DNA of 64,000 nt from CAVTOO01 sp963736355 (GCA_963736355.1 CAVTOO010000022.1:1-64000); one strand, 5' to 3'; counted from the stretch's first letter, positions 25,967 through 36,232 are shown. Numbers and translations: made by a program. The notes: generated by a model not told the origin, from the letters alone.

Positions 25967-27877
25967 GTGTCACAACGAAATCTCGTAGTTGAGGAGACTG
26001 CCGATCCGGGTGCGCTCCTGGGCCTGGCCTTCGAAAGCGCGCCCGATCCGACCTTTGTGATCGATCCGCGTGCCGACCGGATCGTCGATGCCAATGAGGC
26101 GGCCGCCAGCCTTCTGGGAATTTCGCGTGACGTGCTGCGCAAGACGCGCGCGAGCGAACTGCATCCCGAGCAACTGCCGGAGCTGATCGTCTTTACCGAA
26201 GCTGCCATCAACAAGGGCCGCTACTGGACGCACAAGCTGTCGCCGCGCCATTCCGACGGCCGCCTGCTCAAACTTGAGTATTCGGCGGTGACGTTGCCGG
26301 TAAACAATGATGTTTGGCTGCTTATCACCGCACACGACATCGCCGAGCGTCAACGCCGTCTGATCGATCAGGAAGCCGATCTGTTCATGGGCGCCGGCAT
26401 GAATGAATGGCAGCGCGTCGAGCGCTATTTCCAGGACATCGAACGCGAGAACAGGCTTATCCTCAGCGCCGCCGGTGAGGGAATCTACGGCGTCAACGCC
26501 GAAGGAATTACCACCTTCGTCAACCCGGCGGCGGAGCAGATGCTGGGCTATTCGGCCGCCGATATGGTCGGGCGCAGCATGCACGACACAATCCATCACA
26601 CGCATGCCGATGGCCGCCACTACGACAATCACGATTGCCCGATCTATGCGGCATTTCGTGACGGCTCGGTGCACAAGGTCGATACGGAAGTTTTCTGGCG
26701 CAAGGACGGCAAGCCGCTCTTTGTCGAATACACCTCGACCCCGATCCGTGAACGCAATCGCCTGCTGGGTGCGGTGATTGTTTTCCGTGACATCACGCTG
26801 CGGCGTGAATCGGAGGAGAAACTTCGCAAAGCCTTGGCGGAAGTCGACCAGCTGCGCGAGCGTTTGCAGCAGGAGAACGAATATCTTCAGGAGGAGATCC
26901 GCAGTGAATCCGGCCATCGCGGCATCATCGGCAACAGCGCCGCGATCAAGAAGCTCGCAAGCCAGATCGAACTCGTCGCGCAAACCGATGCCACGGTTCT
27001 GATCACCGGCGAATCGGGCACCGGCAAAAGTCTTGTGGCTCACGCCATCCACGAAGCCAGCAAGCGCTCGGCAAGGCCGCTCATTCGCGTCAATTGCGCC
27101 GCAATTCCACGCGAGCTATTCGAAAGTGAATTCTTTGGCCATACCAAGGGCGCGTTCACCGGCGCCATTCGCGACCGCGCCGGTCGCTTCGAACTGGCAG
27201 ACGGGGCGACGCTTTTCCTCGACGAGGTCGGCGAAATTCCGCTGGAGCTGCAAGGCAAGCTGCTGCGAGTTCTCCAGGAGCGCCAGTTCGAGCGCGTCGG
27301 CGAAGAAAAGACACGCAACATCGACGTCCGGATTATCGCGGCGACGAACCGTTCGTTGAAGAACGACGTCAAGGCCGGCCGTTTTCGCGAAGATCTCTAC
27401 TATCGGCTCGACGTCTTTCCGATCGAATGCGTCCCGTTGCGCGAGCGGTTGGAAGACATTCCCTTGTTGGCTCAGCACGCGCTTGAGCGCGCCATCGAGA
27501 AGCTCAATATCGCACCTGCGAGGCTCAATCGCGCGGATATGGAACGGCTGACGCGTTATGGCTGGCCCGGCAATGTCCGCGAGCTCGAAAATGCCATCGA
27601 GCGCGCTGCCATTCTGGCAAAGAACAATCAGCTCCGCTTCGACCTGCCGGATGCAAGTCGCGACGCACGCCTCGCCGTTAGCGGACAGAGTGTTCCGCCG
27701 AACGAAGTGATGACGGAAGAGGATCGCAAGGCGCGTGATCGCCGTAATATTCTCGTCGCGCTTGAAATGTCAGGCGGTCGCATATTTGGTGACGGCGGCG
27801 CCGCCGAGCTTCTCGGTATCCGGCCGACGACGCTGTTGTCGCGCATGAAGGCGCACGAAATCCAGAAGCCGCGCTAA
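25967..27877 (+). CDS. PAS-PAS-AAA+-Fis sigma-54-dependent transcriptional activator
   Basis: 636 residues, intact. PAS domains lie at about 18-130 (FESAPDPTFVIDPR) and 165-285 (ILSAAGEGIYGVNAEG), with a coiled-coil linker about 285-315 (LRKALAEVDQLRERLQQENEYLQEEI). The AAA+ domain spans about 325-555: Walker A GESGTGKS, GAFTGA sigma-54 loop, Walker B LFLDEVGE, R-fingers FREDLYYRLDV and GWPGNVRELENAIERA. The C-terminal Fis-type helix-turn-helix is at about 600-632. It probably senses a small ligand or redox state through PAS and activates the divergent cyn operon. GTG 25967 is the start; there is no receiver domain. Confidence 0.92.
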   Translation: MSQRNLVVEETADPGALLGLAFESAPDPTFVIDPRADRIVDANEAAASLLGISRDVLRKTRASELHPEQLPELIVFTEAAINKGRYWTHKLSPRHSDGRLLKLEYSAVTLPVNNDVWLLITAHDIAERQRRLIDQEADLFMGAGMNEWQRVERYFQDIERENRLILSAAGEGIYGVNAEGITTFVNPAAEQMLGYSAADMVGRSMHDTIHHTHADGRHYDNHDCPIYAAFRDGSVHKVDTEVFWRKDGKPLFVEYTSTPIRERNRLLGAVIVFRDITLRRESEEKLRKALAEVDQLRERLQQENEYLQEEIRSESGHRGIIGNSAAIKKLASQIELVAQTDATVLITGESGTGKSLVAHAIHEASKRSARPLIRVNCAAIPRELFESEFFGHTKGAFTGAIRDRAGRFELADGATLFLDEVGEIPLELQGKLLRVLQERQFERVGEEKTRNIDVRIIAATNRSLKNDVKAGRFREDLYYRLDVFPIECVPLRERLEDIPLLAQHALERAIEKLNIAPARLNRADMERLTRYGWPGNVRELENAIERAAILAKNNQLRFDLPDASRDARLAVSGQSVPPNEVMTEEDRKARDRRNILVALEMSGGRIFGDGGAAELLGIRPTTLLSRMKAHEIQKPR

Positions 27878-27897
27878 CCCGCGCGCCGCTCAGGCGC

Positions 27898-29155
27898 TCA
27901 CACCCATTCGCCCTTGCGCATCAAGGGCGTCGCGGCACCGCTCGCCGCCAGTCCATCGATATCGATCTCCTTGGAGCCGATCATCCAGTCGATGTGGATG
28001 AGGCTGGCATTGGCGCCCTTGGCGAGCAGCGTCTTGGCATCGAGCTTGTCGCCGTCACGCACGCATTTTGTATAGGACTGGCCGAGTGCGATATGGCAGG
28101 CCGCGTTCTCGTCGAACAGCGTGTTGTAGAACAGGATGCCGCTTTTCGAGATCGGCGACGACCACGGCACCAGCGCGACTTCGCCGAGCCGCCTTGCGCC
28201 TTCATCGGTGTCGAGCACCTTGGCGAGCACGTCGGCGCCGGTGCGGGCATGCGACGAGACGATGGCGCCGTCTTCGAACTTGACCGCGATCTCCTCGATC
28301 AGCGTGCCCTGATACGACAGCGGCTTTGTCGCGCGCACCGTGCCATCGACACGGGCGCGATGCGGCGTCGTGAAGACTTCCTCGGTCGGAATGTTTGCCT
28401 GGCAGGTGGCGCCGTTCTTGGCGACGGACGAGCCGCCCTGCCACCAATGATCGTCGGCAAGGCCGACCTTCAGATCGGTGCCCGGTCCCTTGAAGTGCAG
28501 CGTGCTGAAGCGGACATCGTTGAGATAGTTCATGCGCGACTTCAGGTTCTTGTCATGCGCCGCCCAGGCCGCAACCGGATCGTCCACATCGGCGCGGGAG
28601 GCTGCGAAGATCGCATCCCACAGCTTTTGCATCGCCGCGTCTTCGGAAAGATCGGGAAACACCAGCCTGGCCCAGGCCGGTGTCGCACACGAGACGATGG
28701 TCCAGTTGATCTCGAAATTGACGATGTAATCGAGCGCCGGGCGATAGGCGATCGAGCGGGCGCGATTGGCGCGCGCAACCTTGTCGGTGTCCTGTCCCGA
28801 CAGCAGCGACGGATTCTCACCGCTGATGGCGAGCCGCGCGGCGCCTGATTTGTAGGCGTCCGCCATGCCCTGGAACAGCCAGCCGGCCGCCTTGTCGAAG
28901 CTGCCGTCGCGGCCATGGGCGAAAACGCGCCAGTGTCGAGGCGTCGTCGCTGAACAGTGTCGTCACCAGCGATGCGCCGGCGCGGTAGGCGTGTTCGGTG
29001 ATCTTGCGCGCCAGTGCGGCGGCCTCGATCGGCGCCGTCATCACCAGTTCCTGCCCCTCCTGCAATCCCGCGCCGGTCTTGACGGCGATTTCGGCAAGGC
29101 TGTCGAGCCTGCGCTCATGCAAGGCGTTTGGTGATGTCGCGGATTTTGTCGTCAT
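27898..29155 (-). CDS. M29-family metallo-aminopeptidase (one frame break)
   Basis: About 419 residues like aminopeptidase T/AmpS. Metal-site residues are visible: Glu in YQGTLIEEIAVKFEDG, Glu in RRLGEVALVP, His in NAACHIALGQSY and His/Asp in LIHIDWMIGS near the C-terminus. The first about 78 residues are in a second frame (LQEGQELVMTAPIEAAALAR). One extra T in the TTTT run near 28922 separates them from FAHGRDGSFDKAAGW. Start ATG 29155 gives the family's N-terminal LDSLAEIAVKTG. Cytoplasmic, exact peptide preference unknown. It follows the PatB-like gene on the same strand after about 95 bases. Confidence 0.88.
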
Positions 29156-29249
29156 GGCGGTTGACCGTGTGCAAGGGTGGCAACAAGGGTGGCAAAGAGT
29201 GTGCGTGGCGATTGCCGCAGATGGCTGTAACAAAACGCCGCAAGGCGTC

Positions 29250-30439
29250 TTATCTATGGCGGATCGCGTCGATCATGCGATCGAGAATTTGATCGATGAT
29301 GTCGAGCGACGTGCCGAAGTTGAACCGTATGAAACTCCCGCACAACGGATCGAAGGTTTCGCCGGCGCTGAATCCGACCTTGGCCTTGTCGTGGAAAAAC
29401 TTGAACGCCGTCGTCGGCAATTGCAGCGCGCTGCAATCGACCCATCCGAGATAGGTGGCTTCCGGCACATAGAAGCGCAGCTCAGGCATTTCCTTGGCGA
29501 TGACATCGGCGATGTGGTTGCGTGCGGTCAGAAGATGCGCGAGCACATCGTCGAGCCATGGCTGGCTTTCGGTCCACGCGGCCACGGTGGCATCGATGCC
29601 AAAGACGCCGGGAGAGCCGAGCACCCGCCTTGGCACGCGTGCGTGAAAGCGATCGCGCAGCGCCTTGCTGCCGAAGTGCATCACGGCGCAGCGCAGGCCC
29701 GGAATATTGAAATCCCTTGGTCGCTGAATTGAGCGTCACGGTCCGCGCGGCGATCTCCGGCCCGAGCGAAGCCAACGGGATATGCGTTTGTCCGGGATAG
29801 ACGAGATCGCAGTAAATCTCGTCGGAGATCACGGTGAGGTTGCGCCGGATTGCGATCTCGGCGATCGCCTCGAGCTCGGCGCGACGGTAGACATGTCCGC
29901 TTGGATTATGCGGCGAGCACAGAAGAAGAATGCGCGTCTGGTCGTCGACCAATGTTTCGAGCGCTTCAAGATCGATGTCGATGCGGTTGCCGTCATAGCG
30001 CACCTGATGAGAAATCAGCCGGCGTCCCGAATCGACAACGAACTCGCGGAACGGCGGGTAGCAGGGAATCTGCAACACCACGCCGTCGCCGGGGTCGCTG
30101 AAGGCGAGAATGGACGTGAACGTCCCCTGCACCAGATCGGCGACCGGCTGCACCAGGGCCGGGTCCACTTGCCAGCCGAAGCGCGCCTGCATGCGTGCGG
30201 CGAAGGCGCGCGATGCGGCGAACTCGGCACGGTCGCCGTCGCGTTCGGGGTAAACGTAGTCCTGCGTTTGCGGCGAGGCGGTCGACCGCCCGCTGGATGG
30301 CCGGTGCGGGCGAAAAGTCCATGTCCGCGACCCAGGCCGGAATGACGTCCGCGCCGTAGCGATGCCATTTGGCGCTTTGGCGGCGTCGCAGGGCATCGAT
30401 GGGCAACGTGAACTTCGGGGCGGCGGAGCGGTTCGACAT
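29250..30439 (-). CDS. PatB/MalY-type PLP aminotransferase or C-S lyase (two frame breaks)
   Basis: About 396 residues of fold-type I PLP enzyme, MalY/PatB subgroup. Seen: LRRRQSAKWHRYG and PAWVADMDFSPAP at the start (the WVADMDF signature), YPERDGDRAEF, LLLCSPHNPSGHVY (Asn-Pro), ISDEIYCDLVYPGQ (Asp for the pyridine nitrogen), NSATKGF (Schiff-base Lys) and FIRFNFGTS (carboxylate Arg). Frame changes near 30275 and 29705. ATG 30439 has AGGA at good spacing. Members cleave cystathionine or other cysteine conjugates; the substrate is not deducible here. Confidence 0.87.
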
Positions 30440-30572
30440 GAAAATCCTGCACGGTGGTTTGGACACCATCAATGTGCCGGACGCTTTGCGTTTCAGCAAT
30501 GCCGACGCGCAGGGCGAACTTCCCCTTCGGCGTCCCGAGAGCGTTTAAGCGGCGGCGGGCTTAGGACCTGTT

Positions 30573-31424
30573 ATGCCGTGGCGCGGGTGGACAAGGGGAG
30601 GCCGACCGGTTACGCCCGCAAACCTTTCGCCTGCGGACGCCCTCATTTTGTTCCCCCTGATCACCGATCCGATTTTCTACTTTATCGCTGTCCCTGCGGT
30701 GATTCTGCTGGGGTTGTCGAAAGGCGGCTTCGTCGGTCTTGGCACCGCGGCGACACCGATGGTGGGTCTTTACCTGTCGCCCTTCGAGGCCGCGGCTTTG
30801 ATCCTGCCGATCCTGATCTGCCAGGACATGATCTCGCTCTATGCCTATCGGAAGGATTGGGATCGCTGGAACGTCAAGGTGCTGCTGATCGGCGCCGCAG
30901 TCGGCATGTCGCTGGCCTGGCTGCTCGCGCTGTACCTGTCGGATGCCGTCGTTCGCATCATTGTCGGCATCATTGGCCTGAGCTTCGTCATCAATGCCTG
31001 GCGTCGTCGTCGCGACATTGAGCCCGTCAAAAAAACGGCTGCGAGTGGTGTGTTCTGGGGCGCGGTGTCGGGCTTCACGTCGTTCATGATGCAGGGCGGC
31101 GCGCCGCCCTATCACGTTCACGTTCTGCCACAGCGTTTGCCGAAGATGATGCTCGCCGGCACAACGACGGTGTTCTTCGCCTTCGTCAATGCGGCGAAGA
31201 TCGGCCCTTACATGACGATCATCGATTACACGCCGCGCATTCTGGCGACGTCGCTGGCGCTGCTGCCGCTCGCCGCCGCCTCAAATGTTCTCGGTATCTG
31301 GCTGGTGAAGCGCGTTCCGACCGAGATCTTCTACAAGATCATCTATCTGCTGCTGCTGCTTCTATCGCTCGCCATGCTCATTCAGGGCGGGGCACAGCTT
31401 CTGCGCAACGCAGGATGGCTATAG
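30573..31424 (+). CDS. TauE/SafE-family anion exporter
   Basis: 283 residues with about eight membrane helices and the family's duplicated motif: LLGLSKGGFVGLGTAATPM in the first half and GFTSFMMQGGAPPYHVHVLPQRL in the second. TauE/SafE proteins export sulfite, sulfoacetate or other organic anions. ATG 30573 gives a polar about 25-residue lead. A TTG at 30648 would start directly before the first helix and is a real alternative. Divergent from the PatB-like gene. With a possible C-S lyase next door, a sulfur-related role is plausible but unproven. Confidence 0.83.
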   Translation: MPWRGWTRGGRPVTPANLSPADALILFPLITDPIFYFIAVPAVILLGLSKGGFVGLGTAATPMVGLYLSPFEAAALILPILICQDMISLYAYRKDWDRWNVKVLLIGAAVGMSLAWLLALYLSDAVVRIIVGIIGLSFVINAWRRRRDIEPVKKTAASGVFWGAVSGFTSFMMQGGAPPYHVHVLPQRLPKMMLAGTTTVFFAFVNAAKIGPYMTIIDYTPRILATSLALLPLAAASNVLGIWLVKRVPTEIFYKIIYLLLLLLSLAMLIQGGAQLLRNAGWL

Positions 31425-31474
31425 CGTTCGCAAGAGAAACGGCTGCTGGTTTGCGGCAAGAAAACGCGCCCAAA

Positions 31475-31512
31475 TAAAAAAGACACGGCTTTGATTGCTC
31501 AAAGCCGTGTCT
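31475..31512 (-). terminator. Rho-independent terminator after tctA
   Basis: On the minus strand AGACACGGCTTTGA pairs perfectly with TCAAAGCCGTGTCT (14 bp, four-base loop) and is followed by TTTTTTATTT. This is an exceptionally strong intrinsic terminator, 25 bases after the tctA stop. It faces the convergent TauE-like gene, whose transcript it may also stop. Confidence 0.92.
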
Positions 31513-31536
31513 GATCAGAACGACAGTGTTTGAGGA

Positions 31537-33044
31537 TCAATCTTCCTCGACGAACACTTCCTCGCGCTTCTTGGAAATCATCGGCAGCGCGATGACGATC
31601 AGAATGAGCGCCGCGACCACCAGCAGAACCGCGCTGATCGGCCGGGTGAAAAACACCGTCCAGTCGCCACCGGAAATCAGCATGGTGCGGCGGAGCTGAT
31701 GTTCGAACAGCGGGCCGAGCACGAAGCCCAGGAAGAACGGCGCCCATTCGCAACCGAGCTTGGTCAGGAAGTAGCCGATCAATCCGGAGATCACGATCAG
31801 ATAGACGCCGAAGGGCGAACTCGACACGCTGTAGACGCCGATGCAGCAGAACGCGACGATCGCCGGGAACAGGATGTTGTAGGGAACGCGCAGGAGGCTG
31901 CACCCAGATGCCGATCAGCGGCAGGTTGAGAATGATCAGCATCGCATTGCCGATCCACATCGAGGCGATCAGGCCCCAGAACAGGCCGGGATTGTTGGTG
32001 ATGACGTTGGGGCCGGGCGTGATGCCCTGAATGGTCATCGCGCCGATCATCAGCGCCATGACAGGCGTCGAGGGAAGGCCGAGCGTCAGCATCGGGATGA
32101 AGGAGGTCTGCGCGGCGGCGTTGTTGGCGGACTCCGGCGCGGCGACGCCTTCGATCGCGCCCTTGCCGAATTCGGCGCTGTTCTTCGATATCTTCTTCTC
32201 GACGTTGTAGGTGACGAAAGACGACAGCAGCGCGCCGCCGCCGGGCAGGATGCCGAGCGCGGAGCCGATCGCGGTGCCGCGCAGGATCGGCGCGACCATG
32301 CGGCGCAGGTCTTCCTTGCTCGGCCACAGGCCGGTGACCTTGTCGATGATGGTCTTGCGTTCCGTCGAGCTTTCGAGGTTGCGCAGGATTTCGCCGATAC
32401 CGAACACGCCGACCGCCATGGCGACGAAGTCGATGCCGTCGAGCAGGTCGCTGACGCCGAAGGTGAAGCGCGTCAGGTTGGTGTAGATGTCGGTGCCGGT
32501 CAGGCCGAGCAGCAGTCCGAGGAAGATCATGCCGATCGCCTTGACCACGGAGCCGGACGCGAGCGCGATCGACGACACGAGGCCGACTGTCATCAGCGAG
32601 AAATACTCCGCCGGCCCGAAACGAGAGCGCAATCGAGGTCAGCGGAATGGCGATCAGCGCGACGAACACGGTCGCAACCGAGCCGGCGAAGAACGAGCCG
32701 ATGCCGGCGGCGGCGAGCGCCGGGCCGGCGCGGCCGCGCAGGGCCATCTGGTAGCCGTCGATCATCGTGACGGTCGATGAGGCTTCGCCGGGCAGGTTGA
32801 CGAGAATGGCCGTGGTCGAACCGCCATACTGCGAGCCGTAGTAGATGCCCGACAGCATGATCAGCGATGTCGTCGGCGGCAGGCCGAATGTCAGCGGCAG
32901 CAGCATCGAGATGGTCGCGAGCGGGCCGATGCCCGGAAGCACGCCGATCACGGTGCCGAGAAATACGCCGAGAAGGCAGAAGAGCAGGTTGATCGGCAGG
33001 AGCGCGACGGAGAAACCGAGCGCCAGATTATTGATGAGATCCAT
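31537..33044 (-). CDS. tctA: Tripartite tricarboxylate transporter, large membrane subunit TctA (two frame breaks)
   Basis: About 502 residues with about 12 membrane helices. Family motifs: GTVIGVLPGIGPLATISMLLP (first GxGP loop), YGGSTTAILVNLPGEASS, GILPGGGALLSSF, EGVAAPESANNAA and FIPMLTLGLPSTPVMALM. Frame changes near 32620 (before FGPAEYFSLM) and 31905 (after GIWV). It forms the inner-membrane channel with TctB, using protons or sodium to import citrate-like carboxylates. Last gene of tctCBA. Confidence 0.92.
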
Positions 33045-33054
33045 TGGAGCGCTC

Positions 33055-33540
33055 CTAGTTCACAAACCACGTGCCGATCAACGGGATCGGCAGGCGGACG
33101 CCGTAAGGTCCGAAAACACCAGCGCAGAAAATCGCCACGCCGACGGCGACCACGAACGCATAGCGCACGGTGATATGTCGGCTGGAGAGCGAGGAGAGAA
33201 AGGTCACAAGGAAGATCGCGAGCAAGATGCCCATCTCGCGCACGAAGGCGCCGAACAGGATGATCGCGATCGACAGCATGACAATCGCGCGCCACGAAAT
33301 GACGTCGAAGAAATTCGTTTCCTTTGACGCAAAAAAGCTGCGGCCAATAAGGATGGCACCGAGGAAGATCAGCAGGCCGGACAACACGACCGGAAAAAAG
33401 CCCGGCCCCATGCTGAGCGCCTGTCCCATCGGCAGCCTGGGATTCGCCATGCCTCCAAAGAGTGCGATGCCGCCATACAGCAGTCCGACCGCAACAAATG
33501 CCGCCCCGGCTCCGAGGTCTTTCCGATCCAGTTTCATCAT
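33055..33540 (-). CDS. tctB: Tripartite tricarboxylate transporter, small membrane subunit TctB
   Basis: 161 residues, four membrane helices, with the TctB pattern MGPGFFPVVLSGLLIFLGAILI in the middle and a hydrophobic C-terminus. Intact. ATG 33540 is adjacent to a second ATG. It ends ten bases before tctA. Together with TctA it forms the membrane part; sequence in this family is poorly conserved, so context is decisive. Confidence 0.88.
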   Translation of the reverse strand: MMKLDRKDLGAGAAFVAVGLLYGGIALFGGMANPRLPMGQALSMGPGFFPVVLSGLLIFLGAILIGRSFFASKETNFFDVISWRAIVMLSIAIILFGAFVREMGILLAIFLVTFLSSLSSRHITVRYAFVVAVGVAIFCAGVFGPYGVRLPIPLIGTWFVN

Positions 33541-33696
33541 GAAGTATCCGTCTGACCTCGTCCGGCTTCGATACGAAGCGCGGACGGTATCCCCTGACCC
33601 CTGCGGCTGGTTACCGCCGACAGTCTTTAATCATATTCGTCTTGGCTTGACGACGCAGGAAACGGCCGTCTCGAAGCAATTTCGCGGGTTGGTACG

Positions 33697-33726
33697 AAAA
33701 CCCCACCGGCCTTTCGACCGGTGGGG
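33697..33726 (-). terminator. Intrinsic terminator or attenuator between tctC and tctB
   Basis: On the minus strand CCCCACCGG pairs with CCGGTGGGG (9 bp, loop TCGAAAGG) and is followed directly by TTTT. It lies 19 bases after the tctC stop and about 155 bases before tctB. It would stop or slow part of the transcripts, giving more binding protein than membrane subunits. Confidence 0.82.
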
Positions 33727-33744
33727 GCATCGGGGTTGTCGATC

Positions 33745-34704
33745 TTACTTCTTGAGGGCGTCCTTGTAGAAAGCGGCCGCCTTGCTGAGCAGATCCTTCA
33801 GGCCATTTTCGCCAAGGTTCACCGCCTCGTTCTCGAACTTGTCCATCAGCACCTTGTACTGGGGCGTCTTCACGACTTCGTCGATGGCTTCCTTGAGGCA
33901 GGTCTTGATGTTGGCCGGAAGGCCCTTCGGCGCGAAGGCCATGGTGTGCGCGTCGAGCGGCGCGGCCGTTGCACCCTGTTCGGCCATCGTGCCGTTGTCG
34001 GGAGCGTAAGGCACGCGGCGGCCGATGACCGAGGCGATCTGCTTCATCTTGCCGGACTTGATCTGCGCGACATGCAGCGTGCCCTGCGTCGTCGCATCGA
34101 CGTGACCGCCGAGAGCGGCCGCCATGGCTTCAGCGGCGCCGGTGCCGGGGACCGGCACGAGGTTGACCTTGAACTGTTCGGCTATCTGCTTGACCAGAAC
34201 TTCCTGATTGACGCCGGCAACCGAGATCGTGGCGCGGCCATTCTTCTTGGCGTATTCGACGAGGGACTTGATGTCGTTGAAGGGCGCATCCTTCAGCGCG
34301 ACAAGGCCCGTCCAGGTCTGCATGCCCGAGCCGAGATATTCGAAATCGCTCCACGAATAGCCGACATCGGTCTGCGCCGGGTTGACGGTGACAGCATCCG
34401 TTCCGTTGATGCCGATGGTGTAGCCGTCGGGGGCCTGGGCCTTGAGCCATGAGGCCATCACGCCGCCGCCGGAGCCGGGCTTGTTCTCGACGACGACCGT
34501 CCATTTGAACTGTTGCTCGAGGCCCGAGGCAATCGCGCGGCCGATCACGTCGGTGCCGCCGCCCGCGCCGAAGCCGACAACGAAGCGGATGGGCTTGCTC
34601 GGATAGCCTGTCGGGCAGTTTGGCGCTGCAGACGCGTAATCGGTGGCACCAAAGAGAACACCGACAGTCGTCAGCAGGGCGAGTTTGATAGTCCGATGGG
34701 TCAT
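33745..34704 (-). CDS. tctC: Tripartite tricarboxylate transporter substrate-binding protein (TctC/Bug family)
   Basis: 319 residues, periplasmic. The signal peptide (MTHRTIKLALLTTVGVLFGATDYASA) is followed by YPSKPIRFVVGFGAGGGTDVIGRAIA and VVVENKPGSGGGVMA, the carboxylate-binding loops of Bug proteins, then DGYTIGI and later FNDIKSLVEYAKKN. The start ATG 34704 has GGAGG upstream; the upstream open frame (to 34962) is spurious. Bug proteins bind citrate, amino acids or aromatic acids; the ligand is unknown. Confidence 0.92.
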   Translation of the reverse strand: MTHRTIKLALLTTVGVLFGATDYASAAPNCPTGYPSKPIRFVVGFGAGGGTDVIGRAIASGLEQQFKWTVVVENKPGSGGGVMASWLKAQAPDGYTIGINGTDAVTVNPAQTDVGYSWSDFEYLGSGMQTWTGLVALKDAPFNDIKSLVEYAKKNGRATISVAGVNQEVLVKQIAEQFKVNLVPVPGTGAAEAMAAALGGHVDATTQGTLHVAQIKSGKMKQIASVIGRRVPYAPDNGTMAEQGATAAPLDAHTMAFAPKGLPANIKTCLKEAIDEVVKTPQYKVLMDKFENEAVNLGENGLKDLLSKAAAFYKDALKK

Positions 34705-35023
34705 TTTAGGTTTCCTCCAGCAGTGATTGAATTTGGTGACGGGTATAACCCGTCTTCGCGCGAGGATGCTTTGGCGCGATTTGAATTTCGTTGTTCGAAA
34801 TACGTTTTTCACTGCGGCAATCCGATATTCCGCAATATTGTTGCAGTGCACCATTTTGTGGGTTGGGCACCGATGTGGGACGCCCGCGCGATCGGTGAAA
34901 CGTCGCACAGCCATGCAAAGCATCGGATAGACAAGCCAAGGCGCAGCCGGATAGAGCATCATTCAAAGAGTGGGCGGCGATTTCAGCAAGAATCGCGGCG
35001 GGCTGGGCGGAAGCGAACGGGAT
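34705..35023. promoter_or_regulatory. Divergent intergenic region between tctC and the MFS gene
   Basis: About 320 bases without a gene. It must hold the tctCBA promoter (leftward) and the MFS-gene promoter (rightward). I see no clear palindromic operator, and no sigma-54 or perfect -35/-10 match. The segment 34780-34880 is relatively AT-rich. Confidence 0.4.
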
Positions 35024-36232
35024 ATGGCAACGCAGGATCTGGCGCGCGCCGCGCGAGGCGACGGCTCGACAGCAGGTCTTGCGGTGGTGTGCGCATCCCA
35101 CTGGATCAGCCATTTCCACATGTTCGTGCTGCCGTTACTGTTTCCTTTTCTCAAGGATCAGTTCGGTGTCGGCTACGTCGAGCTCGGGCTTGGCATCACG
35201 GTTTTCAGCATCGTTTCGGGTCTGACGCAGGCGCCCGTCGGCTTTGTCGTCGACCGGTTCGGCGCGAAAATGATTCTGGTTTGCGGCATCTGTGTCGGTA
35301 GCGCGTCTTTTATCTTCCTCGGTTTCTATCTCACCTATCCGGCGTTTCTCGTCTGCGCGGCGCTCGCGGGCCTCGCCAACAGCGTCTATCACCCCGGCGA
35401 CTATGCGATCCTGACGTCGGTCGTCGACGAGCGGCGCATGGGCCGGGCGTTTTCCATTCACACCTTCGCCGGCTTCCTCGGCGGCGCCGTCGCGCCTGCA
35501 CTCATGTTGCTGCTGGTCTCGACCTTCACCATGCGCGGCGCTCTGATCGCGGCTGGCCTGATGGGCTTTGCAGCGGCGCTCGCGGTGCTGCTCGTGCCGG
35601 TCCGGCCAAGGCCGACGGCTGCCAAAGTTGAAGGCGCACCGGGCAGCACCTCCGTGTGGACGCCTGCGATCCTGACGCTGACATTGCTGTTCACAATGAT
35701 CAGCCTGGCAAGCGCCGGCATTTCGCAGTTTTCGATCGTCGCCTTCATGGGCGGCCGCGGCATTTCGTTCGAGACCGCCAACATCGCGCTCACCGCCTAT
35801 CTTTCGATGAGCGCGGGCGGTGTGCTCGTCGGCGGCTATCTTGCGGACCGCACGCATCGCCACGATCTCGTGGCAACGATCAATTACGGTCTCAACGGCA
35901 TTGTGCTCTTGTGCGTCGCCGTCTTCCCGATGGCGCCGCTTGTGCTGATCATGGTCATGGGATGCGCCGGATTTCTCTCCGGCTCGATCACCGCGTCGCG
36001 CGACATGATGGTGCGCAAGGCGGCGCCTGCGGGTGCCATCGGCCGCGCTTTCGGCATCGTCTCGACCGGTTTCAACATCGGTGGCATCATCGGTCCGTTA
36101 CTGTACGGCTGGATCATGGATCACGGCATGCCGCTCTGGGTGTTCTATGTCACCGCTGTCTTCATGGTCGGAACATCGCTGGCGACCCTTTTCGCCGACT
36201 ACGTTCGCCGCTCATCGCAAACCGCCGAATGA
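35024..36232 (+). CDS. Major facilitator superfamily transporter
   Basis: 402 residues from ATG 35024, with 12 predicted helices. The MFS loop 2-3 motif appears as GFVVDRFGAKMILV; the loop 8-9 repeat is GGYLADRTHRHD. The first helix carries SHWISHFHMFVLPLLFPF, seen in a group of fosmidomycin-resistance/NarK-like MFS proteins. The substrate is unknown. The stop overlaps the next ATG by four bases (ATGA), so the two proteins are probably made together. Confidence 0.85.
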   Translation: MATQDLARAARGDGSTAGLAVVCASHWISHFHMFVLPLLFPFLKDQFGVGYVELGLGITVFSIVSGLTQAPVGFVVDRFGAKMILVCGICVGSASFIFLGFYLTYPAFLVCAALAGLANSVYHPGDYAILTSVVDERRMGRAFSIHTFAGFLGGAVAPALMLLLVSTFTMRGALIAAGLMGFAAALAVLLVPVRPRPTAAKVEGAPGSTSVWTPAILTLTLLFTMISLASAGISQFSIVAFMGGRGISFETANIALTAYLSMSAGGVLVGGYLADRTHRHDLVATINYGLNGIVLLCVAVFPMAPLVLIMVMGCAGFLSGSITASRDMMVRKAAPAGAIGRAFGIVSTGFNIGGIIGPLLYGWIMDHGMPLWVFYVTAVFMVGTSLATLFADYVRRSSQTAE

